Of a stretch of 59,620 bases of DNA, positions 18,153 to 27,053 are shown in pieces; position 1 is the stretch's first letter; each line of letters opens with the position of its first letter. Under the pieces are notes generated by a model, which searched no databases, was not told the origin of the DNA, and saw nothing but the letters and a program-made list of their open reading frames with translations. Origin of the DNA: Phycisphaerae bacterium (GTDB taxonomy: Bacteria > Planctomycetota > Phycisphaerae > Phycisphaerales > SM1A02); NCBI GenBank assembly GCA_002717655.1, contig PBAY01000032.1, positions 1 to 59,620 of the forward strand. The letters are read 5' to 3'. A program made the position numbers and the translations under genes.

Positions 18153-18574
18153 TTCTGGTCTGGCTGCGCGGGCTGCGCTGGCATGGCTGGCAATTCAGTC
18201 AGCGTTGCGCCCATGAGCATGATCCCGGCACCCTGAGCACTCTCACCAATGACGACTCTGGGGGCCCCCATGCTGTCCATGATGGCGATGCCGATACCAC
18301 CGGCCTGATCCGTGCCCATTCCGAGGCGGACCTTGCCTTCGGCATCCATGATGCCAATGCCGATATTCCCATCAGCTGGGTTGGTTCCCAACGCAATGCG
18401 TGGCTTGCCATCCTTCATGATGGTCAGACCTTCCAGAGACATCTCCGTGGGCGCCTTCTGGGCCATGCCAATGAACAAAGTACCTGCCAGACCGAGTGCC
18501 ATCCCGATCATCCCGATGCGCTGACGGCGAAGACGCGTCTCAAGCACGGCTACCTTTTCTCCCAGAGTCATCAT
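18149..18574 (-). CDS. coiled-coil/membrane-anchored protein with Gly-rich repeated strands
   Basis: This 141-residue protein starts at ATG 18574 after AGGAGAG; a longer frame is open upstream but has no such site. It begins with a short coiled-coil stretch (Glu-Lys-Val-Ala-Val-Leu-Glu-Thr-Arg-Leu), then one hydrophobic helix. A region of about 90 residues follows in which short strands recur, each centred on Ile-Met-Asp or Ile-Met-Lys and Gly-Ile/Leu-Gly. The repeats suggest a small beta-solenoid outside the membrane. The C-terminus is Pro-Ala-Gln rich. It is translationally coupled to the lipoprotein gene downstream. The function is unknown. Confidence 0.6.
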   Translation of the reverse strand: MMTLGEKVAVLETRLRRQRIGMIGMALGLAGTLFIGMAQKAPTEMSLEGLTIMKDGKPRIALGTNPADGNIGIGIMDAEGKVRLGMGTDQAGGIGIAIMDSMGAPRVVIGESAQGAGIMLMGATLTELPAMPAQPAQPDQK

Positions 18575-18680
18575 GTCTCTCCTGAGTTGCTGAAATCCGG
18601 TCATGAAATGAAAAAACGGAACTGACCGTCTTCCATGGTTCCTATGATACGACTTCTCAAAATGCAGAAGGAGAATCAGC

Positions 18681-19142
18681 GTGATCGAAATCGGCAAGAA
18701 AGCACCTGCTTTCAATCTCAAGGATCAGGATGAAACCGCTCATCGATTGAGCAACTATGCCGGCCAGCCGGTCGTGCTGTACTTCTATCCCAAGGATGAC
18801 ACCTCTGGCTGCACCAAACAGGCCTGTGAGTTCAGAGACGACCTCCCCAAATTCAAACGTAACGAGACCGTCGTACTCGGTGTTTCACCACAGGATGTGA
18901 AGAGCAAGGCGAAGTTTGCAGACAAGCACGATCTGAACTTCCCAGTTCTCGCTGATGATGGATCGAAGGTGTGCGAGAAGTATGGTGTTTGGCAGGAAAA
19001 GTCGATGTACGGAAAAAAATACATGGGTGTCGTTCGAACCACCTACCTCATCGGCGCCGATGGAAAGGTCAAGCAACGATGGGACAAGGTCAAGGTTGCT
19101 GGACACGCTGAAGAAGTTCTGAAGGCTGTGAAGGAACTCTGA
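18681..19142 (+). CDS. bcp: thioredoxin-dependent peroxiredoxin of the Bcp/PrxQ type
   Basis: This 153-residue cytoplasmic peroxiredoxin is the normal length for the Bcp family. The peroxidatic Cys44 and resolving Cys49 are both present in Thr-Ser-Gly-Cys-Thr-Lys-Gln-Ala-Cys-Glu-Phe-Arg, five residues apart as in the atypical 2-Cys PrxQ group. It reduces hydrogen peroxide and organic hydroperoxides with electrons from thioredoxin. The start is GTG 18681, 6 bases after AAGGAGA. It is divergent from the coiled-coil protein gene across 106 bases. No OxyR- or PerR-type operator was recognised. Confidence 0.92.
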   Translation: MIEIGKKAPAFNLKDQDETAHRLSNYAGQPVVLYFYPKDDTSGCTKQACEFRDDLPKFKRNETVVLGVSPQDVKSKAKFADKHDLNFPVLADDGSKVCEKYGVWQEKSMYGKKYMGVVRTTYLIGADGKVKQRWDKVKVAGHAEEVLKAVKEL

Positions 19143-19308
19143 ATCAAGAATTCAAGTTCGATCTCCAAGACTGCAATCGCTGATTTCTCCTCCAACAACG
19201 AAGCTTGCGAGCACCCTTAGCCAGAAACTCGTCCGTCCACGATATTCGGATTGATTGCGATAAGGCACGTGCTAGACTTGAATGTTGGCTTGTGAGGGGA
19301 GCTGCGAC

Positions 19309-20436
19309 ATGGTTCATGTCATTCCAACAGCCTTGATTCTGCTGATGGGCCCGTTCATCTGCATGCCTGCCATGGCTGCTGATCTGAACTGGACCAATGC
19401 GCTTGATCTGACGATCGAGGGCCGCGGCTGGAATGATCAAACAAGTGGCTGGAGCCGGCTCCCGGACTACGCAGACCAGATGCTCCCAGCGACACTCACC
19501 TGGATCGGACAACAGAACGCGGGCATGAGCATCCGATTCACCAGCGACTCCCCCAGCATCACAGTCAGATGGACACTCAAGGGCAACGTGTTCCAAAGTC
19601 GCCACATGCCTTCCACAGGCCATTCAGGCGTGGATCTCTATGTCAAGGACAAGACCGGCTGGAGATGGGCCAGCTGCAAAGGGACCAGTGGGATGGTGAA
19701 TGAGGAAACCATGATTGAGTTCCTCGATCCCTACGTCACTCGCGAGTACAGGCTCTACCTTCCTCTGATGAATGGTGTCACCGAATGCGAAATCGGAATA
19801 CCTGACCTCGGTTTTGAAATCGAACCCGTACAGGAAGATGTACGAAAGCCCATTGTCTTCTATGGCACTTCCATCACGCAGGGCATGTGCGCCAGCAGAC
19901 CTGGCAACTGCCACACCTCGATTCTTGGAAGGCGATTGGACTATCCCATCGTCAACCTTGGATTCGCTGGCAATGGAGTCATGGACTGGTACGTTGCGGA
20001 CATCATGGGCGAACTCAATGCCGCGGCCTTCGTGATCGACTGTTCACCAAACATGAACGGATGGATGATCGACGAGAGAGCTGTGATGTTCGTCCTGCGA
20101 TTACGGGCACTTCAACCAAACACACCCATCATCCTGGTGGAAGATCGCACCTATGGCGATGCCTGGATCAACGATGTGCATCACCTGAAGAATCGTCAGA
20201 ACAGAGAATCTCTCATGCGCGCCGCCCTGGAGCTCAAGAGCCTCGGTGTCGAGCATCTGCACTACATCCGCGGAGATGAACTTCTTCGTGATCCAACGGA
20301 GACGACCGTCGATGCGGTACATCCCACGGACTTTGGATTCCAGCAGTATGCGGATGCATTCGAGCCACACCTGCGAGCCATACTCGGACCGGGAAATGCT
20401 GTGATCCAGAAGATCATGGACACCATGATCAAGTGA
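19309..20436 (+). CDS. secreted SGNH/GDSL esterase with N-terminal GxDLY domain
   Basis: This 375-residue exported protein starts at ATG 19309, 8 bases after GAGGGGAG; an ATG 27 bases earlier has no such site. After the signal peptide, residues 25-170 form a beta-sandwich containing Gly-Val-Asp-Leu-Tyr, the hallmark of the GxDLY domain that precedes SGNH hydrolases of the PF14606 type. The catalytic block starts with Tyr-Gly-Thr-Ser-Ile-Thr-Gln-Gly (Ser nucleophile), and the Asp/His pair lies in Asp-Ala-Val-His-Pro-Thr-Asp. The family deacylates carbohydrates, and an acetylated polysaccharide is a likely substrate. Confidence 0.8.
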   Translation: MVHVIPTALILLMGPFICMPAMAADLNWTNALDLTIEGRGWNDQTSGWSRLPDYADQMLPATLTWIGQQNAGMSIRFTSDSPSITVRWTLKGNVFQSRHMPSTGHSGVDLYVKDKTGWRWASCKGTSGMVNEETMIEFLDPYVTREYRLYLPLMNGVTECEIGIPDLGFEIEPVQEDVRKPIVFYGTSITQGMCASRPGNCHTSILGRRLDYPIVNLGFAGNGVMDWYVADIMGELNAAAFVIDCSPNMNGWMIDERAVMFVLRLRALQPNTPIILVEDRTYGDAWINDVHHLKNRQNRESLMRAALELKSLGVEHLHYIRGDELLRDPTETTVDAVHPTDFGFQQYADAFEPHLRAILGPGNAVIQKIMDTMIK

Positions 20437-20466
20437 AATCGATCACGTCAGGATTCTCATCCAGAT

Positions 20467-22008
20467 TCAAGTCCAGTCTTCCAGCAACTGAAGTAGATCA
20501 TCGATTCCTACCTGGCCATCTCCCGTCAGATCCGCATGACAGGTTGATGGCAGATCCGCGCAGCCTCCCCAGGCTTCCAAGATGGCAAGCAGATCACTCA
20601 CCTCGACCTGACCACTTTCATCCAGATCCGACAACCAGTCGAATTGTTGAACCTGATCAACCGGCACCAGCATCGTGCCTGCAAATCGCACCGGCACTTC
20701 AGATAATTCCACGTGTCGATAGTGCCCCGCATGGGGTTCGACGGCCACCCAGTCAACATCCCCAGAAAGATCAACCGAAAGGTCCACGACGAGATCGCTG
20801 CCTGTAAGGGTCCAGAGCACATAGACCCCTCGTGTCCCATCTGGTTCTGACAGATGATGCCATCGCACCGGCCCCAACGGCGGCATGGCCATGCCCCAGT
20901 GCAGATTCGTCATGTAGGCATGGATGGCCTGTGACCAGGGATAGTGGTCCATGTCTGCATGATCCAGTTCGTAACTGAAAGGCACCACATCTGGATAGTC
21001 ATCTTCCCATTGCTCATGCAAGGCCGCCGATGCCTTCATTGTGCTGAATTCCACAGCCTGCATCCCGGACACCGGCTCACTGATGAAATGCTGATGCATC
21101 CACTGGAACATGCCTGCCCATTGATCATGCGCATCATGCCCCGGCAACAGATCATGACAATGGGCACTCCAACCTGTGGTCCAGACATGTGGCTGATCTC
21201 CATAAGCAGCCTCATCAAGCCAATTCAGGAGTTCCATCAGGAAACGTCCCTTCACGGCACGATGCGTCATGTCTTGATAGATACCGTGATGGATTCCTGT
21301 CTCACCCAGCACCGGACCAAACGGCGAGATGATCATGGGTCCATCAGAATCATGAACCAGCAAGTTGTCCGTTGAGGGGCGATAGGGATGCCAGACATAG
21401 TGTTCGAAATGACCGTAGAGCGCTTCATCAGGCCCCTGTTCACGAATCGGAAAGACCTGAGAGACCGCAAGCTCCTGGAAGAACTCCTCGTTGTCCTCAT
21501 TCGGCAGATGGGCACCACGAACGCAATTGATCGACTCAATCTCAAGTGGATCCGTCACACCAAGCTGCGCCTGGATCACCTGATCCACATAGGTCTTGTG
21601 GTCAAGCCAATGTGACTCGATCTGTGCATCCGTTGGATTCGGGGGTAGTTCTGGCCAGACATGGGCTGACTCTCTGCGCTTCTGGTGCGAATGCGTGCCA
21701 ATGAAATTGTCACCACTGGCTGCAAGCCTTGGAATCAGATTCACCGCCTCAACCACCGAAGGTTCGACGAGCACCCACTCCATGAACTGACCGGTCGAGA
21801 GAAACGAGAGCTTTCCACCTACCGCTTCGGCCTGCGTCAGGCCCCAATCGACGCCATCAACCCATTCTTCATATTGGGCCGCCTGGACCACATACGAATC
21901 CCCCATGGGATCACAATGCACATCAACAAGGCACTGAATCGGGATCGGATCCGCAACTGCAAGCGATGAAATGAGTACGACATGTGACCAGGCAAGTATC
22001 GAAGGCAT
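20467..22008 (-). CDS. secreted His-rich protein of unknown family with dockerin-like tail
   Basis: This 513-residue protein has a signal peptide (about residues 1-19). The first conserved-looking motif is Asp-Val-His-Cys-Asp-Pro, followed later by Gly-Thr-His-Ser-His-Gln. These His/Asp clusters suggest a metal-dependent hydrolase, with a polysaccharide-deacetylase-like NodB fold as one possibility, but I could not confirm the NodB motif set. Many further His residues are spread along the chain. The last 55 residues are a duplicated dockerin-like module ending in Asp-Leu-Leu-Gln-Leu-Leu-Glu-Asp-Trp. It is convergent with the SGNH esterase gene, 30 bases apart. Confidence 0.65.
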   Translation of the reverse strand: MPSILAWSHVVLISSLAVADPIPIQCLVDVHCDPMGDSYVVQAAQYEEWVDGVDWGLTQAEAVGGKLSFLSTGQFMEWVLVEPSVVEAVNLIPRLAASGDNFIGTHSHQKRRESAHVWPELPPNPTDAQIESHWLDHKTYVDQVIQAQLGVTDPLEIESINCVRGAHLPNEDNEEFFQELAVSQVFPIREQGPDEALYGHFEHYVWHPYRPSTDNLLVHDSDGPMIISPFGPVLGETGIHHGIYQDMTHRAVKGRFLMELLNWLDEAAYGDQPHVWTTGWSAHCHDLLPGHDAHDQWAGMFQWMHQHFISEPVSGMQAVEFSTMKASAALHEQWEDDYPDVVPFSYELDHADMDHYPWSQAIHAYMTNLHWGMAMPPLGPVRWHHLSEPDGTRGVYVLWTLTGSDLVVDLSVDLSGDVDWVAVEPHAGHYRHVELSEVPVRFAGTMLVPVDQVQQFDWLSDLDESGQVEVSDLLAILEAWGGCADLPSTCHADLTGDGQVGIDDLLQLLEDWT

Positions 22009-22310
22009 CTACTCATCCTCCCCAGATGATCATCCCTCCAACCACGGACACGATCCAGCAAATTCTTCCATCACCTGAACGGCTGACAATCACAGCGGGG
22101 ACAGGTTAAATGCCTGTTTTTTGAGTTTCAGGAGCGATAAACACCTCGAATTCCGCAATTTCAATGGCAGGGAACGTCCTTCCCGTAGCCCCTTTGATGC
22201 CACCTGTGGCAAGGGCAGATGATGGTCGTACCATCTATACTCGGCACTCTTGCCAACACGTCATTCAAGGCCTGCTGGTCCGGAAACCGGATTCCTATCG
22301 GGAGATACTT
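22009..22310. other. divergent intergenic region upstream of the envelope operon
   Basis: These 302 bases lie between the dockerin-tagged protein gene and the CsgG-type gene. A good -10 hexamer, TATACT at 22236-22241, lies about 70 bases before ATG 22311, but no matching -35 element is obvious. A frame is open from an ATG at 22164, but its first 49 residues look non-coding, and GGGAGA lies just before ATG 22311. Nothing else stands out. Confidence 0.4.
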
Positions 22311-24485
22311 ATGCGAATCAAACGACTCGGCTACATCCTGCCATTGCTTGCCCTGCTGGCCATCGGCCAATCAGCTCATGCTCAGGCACCCATGAAACCA
22401 CGCCTGGCGATCCAGGACATTTCCGCAACCCCCGCGGTGATGCAGCAGGCCCGACAGGATGGCCAACTGAACGTTCTTGAACAGATTCTTCAGGGGTCAG
22501 ACAGCCAGTTGATGAACACCATCAACCAGACCAAACGGTTTGACATCGTCGCTCGCTCCAAGATCAAGGCTGTATTGAAAGAACAGGAAATCGCTGCTTC
22601 TGGAGATGTCAATCCTGCAGATCCCCAGACTGCAAGAGCTTTCCTGATGGCCGGTGCCAAATACGTTGCGACCGTCACCGTCGACAACTATCAAGATATC
22701 ACCGGACGAATGCAGTATGAGGGAGGCTTCGGCCAGACCTCAGGCGAACGCCGGGAAATCCAGCTGCAAGCCACCTTGCAGATCTTCGATACCACTACTG
22801 CCGTCATGCTTGAATCTGCATCGATCACGCTGGCGGAAGCTGATATCAATGAAATTCTCCCTGGCGCACGCGAAACAGGACGTGCGACCAATGCGCTGAT
22901 TGGCAAGATCACCAAGTTGTTCGCGAATCAGGCTGCCAATCTCATCATGAATCGCCTGGTACCAGCCAAGGTCATTGGTTACACCATGGGCAACATCACC
23001 CTCAATCGAGGCGAAGGAACTGGTGTTGAAAGAGGCCAATACTGGCAAGTCTTCCATCCCGGTGAGGAGATGATCGATCCGGATACCGGCGAGTCTCTTG
23101 GTGCCGAAGAAATCGCACTCGGATGGGCACAGATCACTGATGTACTTCCAAAGTTCTCCAAGGCACGTTGCCTTGAGGATTACGGTATCGATCGTGGGAA
23201 CATCATGAGAGTCTCGATCGATGGTCTTCCAGGACACATCAATCCAAATGCTCGCTGCAGCGGCTCATCCACACCCGGTGGAGCTGCCCCTCCTGCAGGT
23301 CGGCCCGCACCCCAGCAGAATGTGCCATCATCTCCCCCACCTTCGGCTCTTCCATCACCTCCTGCCGGCAGCCCTGTACAGACACCACCGACACAGTCAT
23401 CGAATTCGACTCCGGCTGAACCAATCACCCTGGCACTTTTCATTCGGGACGTCTCTCCAGAAGTACCTGACCAGAAGGTCCTGGTGCTTGAGAATTACAT
23501 CAATGCCTGGCTGACCAGCAATCGTATTTCCATCATCAATCGAGCAGAAGTTCTCAATGCAGTCAGCAACCTCGCCAACGATGGTCCAAACAAGGGGACC
23601 GGCGACCCCATGAACACCGAAGCTGAACGACTGCTCTCGGATCAGACCTCGGCCGTTGCACTCGCCCGCAACCTTGGTGCCGATGGACTTGTGATGGCGA
23701 CGATTACTTCACTGCAGGAAAAGCGAATCGAAGTCAGAGATCCGCAGCGAGGCAACTACGACAACATCTTCTACACCCTTGATGTCACCTGGAATGTGCT
23801 TGACGGCAGCAGCGGAAGCACAATTGCCTCCAACATTGCGCAAGCACGCGAGGGAATGCGTCAGACTTCGACACAGACCATCAGCTTCAACATCGACCCC
23901 TTGCTTCGCGATACCGCCAAACAGATTGGCCAGGGCATCCAACAAGCCATGGCTCGCCCCGGCACTCGCCGTCCGGTCGCAGCAGCTGACGAAGTCCCTG
24001 TACAGATCAGAGTCACCCTTGCGGACCTCAGTGTTCCTGAAATCCGAAAACAGCCTGACGGCAGCTACATCATCGGGGCCAACCGGTATCAGCTGGAACC
24101 ACTGGCCTGCAATGTGATTGTTGATGGGATGATGGCTGGTTCGGCACCTGGCGTGATCAACATGACGCTTGGCCCACATCGAATTCGAATCGAACGACCA
24201 ATGGTCACACCGTTTGAGAAGTTCGTCGTGGTCAAACCTGGCATGGCGCTGAATATCCCCTTGTCACTTTCAGCGGAAGGTCGAAGACAGTGGCAGGAAC
24301 AGACCCTGTTCTTCGAGCAGTTGAAGGATGGTGCCGTACTTCGGGACTCCCAGATGAAAGATGCTGAAGCCGCTGCTGAATTCATGCGAAACAGCCGCGT
24401 AAACATCGACACTTCAAATGTGCAACGACTCGATCTCGATGAGAAACCATCGCTTTGGCAACGTCTCATGGACAAGATCAAGTAG
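22311..24485 (+). CDS. exported protein with two CsgG-like domains and a PEGA domain
   Basis: This 724-residue protein has a clear signal peptide ending Ala-His-Ala-Gln but no lipobox. Residues 30-310 resemble the CsgG/FlgT family (Arg-Leu-Ala-Ile-Gln-Asp strand, Arg-Phe-Asp-Ile-Val-Ala-Arg, Ala-Lys-Tyr-Val-Ala-Thr-Val-Thr). A Pro-Ser-Gln linker of about 55 residues follows, then a second CsgG-like domain (Ile-Thr-Leu-Ala-Leu-Phe; Gly-Ala-Asp-Gly-Leu-Val-Met-Ala). A C-terminal PEGA-like domain has Val-Asp-Gly-Met-Met-Ala-Gly-Ser-Ala-Pro-Gly and Leu-Gly-Pro-His-Arg-Ile-Arg-Ile. It leads a four-gene run with the LpoB-type lipoproteins. A role at the outer membrane or cell wall is inferred. Confidence 0.8.
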   Translation: MRIKRLGYILPLLALLAIGQSAHAQAPMKPRLAIQDISATPAVMQQARQDGQLNVLEQILQGSDSQLMNTINQTKRFDIVARSKIKAVLKEQEIAASGDVNPADPQTARAFLMAGAKYVATVTVDNYQDITGRMQYEGGFGQTSGERREIQLQATLQIFDTTTAVMLESASITLAEADINEILPGARETGRATNALIGKITKLFANQAANLIMNRLVPAKVIGYTMGNITLNRGEGTGVERGQYWQVFHPGEEMIDPDTGESLGAEEIALGWAQITDVLPKFSKARCLEDYGIDRGNIMRVSIDGLPGHINPNARCSGSSTPGGAAPPAGRPAPQQNVPSSPPPSALPSPPAGSPVQTPPTQSSNSTPAEPITLALFIRDVSPEVPDQKVLVLENYINAWLTSNRISIINRAEVLNAVSNLANDGPNKGTGDPMNTEAERLLSDQTSAVALARNLGADGLVMATITSLQEKRIEVRDPQRGNYDNIFYTLDVTWNVLDGSSGSTIASNIAQAREGMRQTSTQTISFNIDPLLRDTAKQIGQGIQQAMARPGTRRPVAAADEVPVQIRVTLADLSVPEIRKQPDGSYIIGANRYQLEPLACNVIVDGMMAGSAPGVINMTLGPHRIRIERPMVTPFEKFVVVKPGMALNIPLSLSAEGRRQWQEQTLFFEQLKDGAVLRDSQMKDAEAAAEFMRNSRVNIDTSNVQRLDLDEKPSLWQRLMDKIK

Positions 24486-24518
24486 CAGACCACTGCTTCC
24501 AACCCACGGGGATATGAA

Positions 24519-25967
24519 ATGAAGCTAATGAAGACCAGCATGTTGGTTCTCGCAGCCATGACTCTGGCTGGATGCCAGTCTGCCTACCGGAACCATGCAA
24601 AGGAAGTCGCCAATTCGTTCAAGAATGGTGATTACCAGACCGCATCGGCAACAGCAAAGGAAGGCGCTGCGAAGCGAGCTGATGACGAAACCGAACGCGT
24701 CATCTACAACCTTGAAGCTGCGCGCACCGCTCAGGCGGCTGGAGACTATTACGGCAGCATCACCCACTACGATGCCGTTCACGAGGACCTTCGCCCCTAC
24801 CTTGATACCGAGGCTCAATACACCGTAAGCGAAGCAGTCGCGACCACCGCGGTCAATCAGGCGATGCGAACCTATCGCGGCACACCAGGCGAACGAATCA
24901 TGGCCAGCTCCATGAATTCGCTCAATCATCTGGCGGTCAGCGATCGGGATTCCGCTCGACTCGAACTGAACCGTGCATGGGACTGGCAACAGGACGCGAT
25001 CAAGCGGTATCAGAAGGAAATCGAAGCTGCTCAGAAGAAGCTGGAAAAGGAAGCCGAGGACGAGGGCGTTGCAGGATCAACCTCTCGGGACATTCCCGAC
25101 TTCATGAAGTCCTACTATTCAGGTCTGGAAAACATGAGTGGCTACGCCGATTACCGCAATCCGTTCGCCAGTCACCTCCGTGGCGTCTACATGCTCACCA
25201 ATGCGGTAGATGATGGCGACCGTGACCGCGCCCGCTTTGATCTCAGACAGGCCATTCAGGACAATCCGACTTGTGCACCTGCACTGAGAGATGACCTGCA
25301 ACTGCTTGAAGGTTCCCAGCGACATCTGGTTCCACCCATCACCTGGGTCTACTTCATGACAGGCCGTTCCCCCTACTATGAAGAACTTGAAATACGAGTT
25401 CCCATTCCCTCCAGTCAGGTTCCGACGGCAGCAGCAGCATTTCCAATGCTCAAGACCCATGATGATCACCTTCGCTACATGGAAGTTGACATTCAGGATG
25501 GAAACGGACCCATCAAGACAGTTCAACTGGTCGACATGGACAGCGTCGTTGCCAACGAGTTCAATACCAGACTCCCCCTCATCATCAGTCAGGAAATCAT
25601 GAGTGCCGCAGCCAAGGCTGCTGCCACCTATGGCATGAGTGAAGGAATGGGAGACTGGGGCACCCTGATCGGGACGGTCTATCAACAGGCCACCGCAGAA
25701 GCTGATCTCAGATGCTGGCAAAGCATGCCCAAGGAGATCCAGGTCGCACGCGTCCTGACACCTCAGGGAGGCCAGATCCAACTCTCTGGTCCAGGCGGAC
25801 GGAATCTCGGCACCGCCTCCGTGACCCCCGGCGAATCCAACATCGTGGTGGTCACGCTGCCATCAGCCATGGCACCCAATCCATCAACCATGTCCCTTCA
25901 ACTCACCGGAAAGCCCATTAAACCACAGTTGAAGGCCCCTGAGCAGGCTGAAACGCCCGCCAGCTGA
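24519..25967 (+). CDS. lipoprotein of the COG3014 type
   Basis: This 482-residue lipoprotein has the lipobox Leu-Ala-Gly-Cys with Cys19. The N-terminal half is helical with TPR-like repeats. The middle holds a Pro-rich Val-Pro-Pro-Ile-Thr-Trp-Val-Tyr turn, and the C-terminal half has several beta strands. The layout matches the COG3014 proteins found beside LpoB and CsgG-like genes in proteobacteria. It starts 33 bases after the CsgG-type gene, and the next gene follows 55 bases later, so one transcript is likely. The molecular role is not established for the family. Confidence 0.7.
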   Translation: MKLMKTSMLVLAAMTLAGCQSAYRNHAKEVANSFKNGDYQTASATAKEGAAKRADDETERVIYNLEAARTAQAAGDYYGSITHYDAVHEDLRPYLDTEAQYTVSEAVATTAVNQAMRTYRGTPGERIMASSMNSLNHLAVSDRDSARLELNRAWDWQQDAIKRYQKEIEAAQKKLEKEAEDEGVAGSTSRDIPDFMKSYYSGLENMSGYADYRNPFASHLRGVYMLTNAVDDGDRDRARFDLRQAIQDNPTCAPALRDDLQLLEGSQRHLVPPITWVYFMTGRSPYYEELEIRVPIPSSQVPTAAAAFPMLKTHDDHLRYMEVDIQDGNGPIKTVQLVDMDSVVANEFNTRLPLIISQEIMSAAAKAAATYGMSEGMGDWGTLIGTVYQQATAEADLRCWQSMPKEIQVARVLTPQGGQIQLSGPGGRNLGTASVTPGESNIVVVTLPSAMAPNPSTMSLQLTGKPIKPQLKAPEQAETPAS

Positions 25968-26022
25968 TTCCATCTGCAACCGAGGGGGAAACCAGCGTCT
26001 CCTCCGAGGAAGGATTCCATAC

Positions 26023-26991
26023 ATGCATACTCGTATCACCATCATCGCGCTGACTCTGGCAACCATCGGAATGGGCTGTGCCCAGCAGACCCGTACCGGT
26101 AGCCAGATGAAGCCAATCAACAGTGCCCAGAAACTGACTGCCACCGAGTGGGATCAGTTCGCCAACTGGATGAAGAACTCCATGATCCAGAATGGTGTTC
26201 TCCCGAGATACCGACAAGCGGACGGCGGGCCTGCCGTCATCGCGATTGCCGACTGGGACAACAACACCAGACAGAGAGTCTTCAATCAGGACAAGGTCGT
26301 GATGGAGAACGCCATACGAAAGACACTTGTGAATTCGGGCCAGGCCGTGATCAACCGCGATATCGGCGGCACCGGCGCGAAGCCCGAGAGTCTGACACGC
26401 TCCATCAGTGATCTTCGTAATTCCACTGAATACGATCCTTCGACCACAACCGTTCCCGGTCGAGCAACGGCCCCATCGCTTGGTCTGTACATGCAGATCA
26501 ATCGAATCGAATTCAGCGAAGGACAGGTGACCCAGTATGACTATGTCATCAAGTGCGAGCTGATTGATCTTCAGCAGAAATATACGGTCTGGGAAGACCA
26601 GTTCATGCTGAGCAAGCAGTTCATGCGAGCCATCATGGCCGCTCCACGCAACACCATCAGTACGATGGGCCAGCCCGGTGCCGACCGGATAAGTCCACAG
26701 CAGCTCAATGGTGTTCTGCGAGGCCTCTCACTTTCCTGCAGCGAAGTCCGAATGTTCCCGACTCGAGGCGGACCACTTGAAGCTCAGGTCGATATCGTCA
26801 ATACCAAATCTGGCCCTAATCGCTTCGTCTACCGCTTCGAGTGGTTCGATGAGCGAGGCAACCGTATTCGCAACCAGATGACAACCTGGAAGCCTGCGAC
26901 GGTCACCAGCCGGGGTTCCATGACCATCAGCTCCGTCGGTCCAACTGAAGCCGCCACCGACTTCAAGCTCGAGGTCCAACGAGGCAGCTGA
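26023..26991 (+). CDS. lipoprotein fusing an LpoB-like domain to a DUF1425 (YcfL-like) domain
   Basis: This 322-residue lipoprotein has lipobox Ile-Gly-Met-Gly-Cys (Cys19) and an AGGAAGG site 10 bases before its ATG. Residues about 38-200 follow the LpoB penicillin-binding-protein activator pattern: Asp-Trp-Asp-Asn-Asn-Thr-Arg-Gln-Arg, Leu-Val-Asn-Ser-Gly-Gln-Ala, Met-Gln-Ile-Asn-Arg-Ile-Glu, Val-Trp-Glu-Asp-Gln. Residues about 236-320 form a DUF1425/YcfL-like beta sandwich, with Tyr-Arg-Phe-Glu-Trp-Phe-Asp-Glu-Arg-Gly-Asn and Thr-Trp-Lys-Pro. In Escherichia coli the two parts are neighbouring genes, ycfL and lpoB. Stimulation of a peptidoglycan synthase from the outer membrane is the likely role. 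Confidence 0.75.
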   Translation: MHTRITIIALTLATIGMGCAQQTRTGSQMKPINSAQKLTATEWDQFANWMKNSMIQNGVLPRYRQADGGPAVIAIADWDNNTRQRVFNQDKVVMENAIRKTLVNSGQAVINRDIGGTGAKPESLTRSISDLRNSTEYDPSTTTVPGRATAPSLGLYMQINRIEFSEGQVTQYDYVIKCELIDLQQKYTVWEDQFMLSKQFMRAIMAAPRNTISTMGQPGADRISPQQLNGVLRGLSLSCSEVRMFPTRGGPLEAQVDIVNTKSGPNRFVYRFEWFDERGNRIRNQMTTWKPATVTSRGSMTISSVGPTEAATDFKLEVQRGS

Positions 26992-27053
26992 TCCGTTAGT
27001 ATCACGCTCAGCGTGACTGACGCACATCAAGTCAACACATTGGAGAATTGTCC

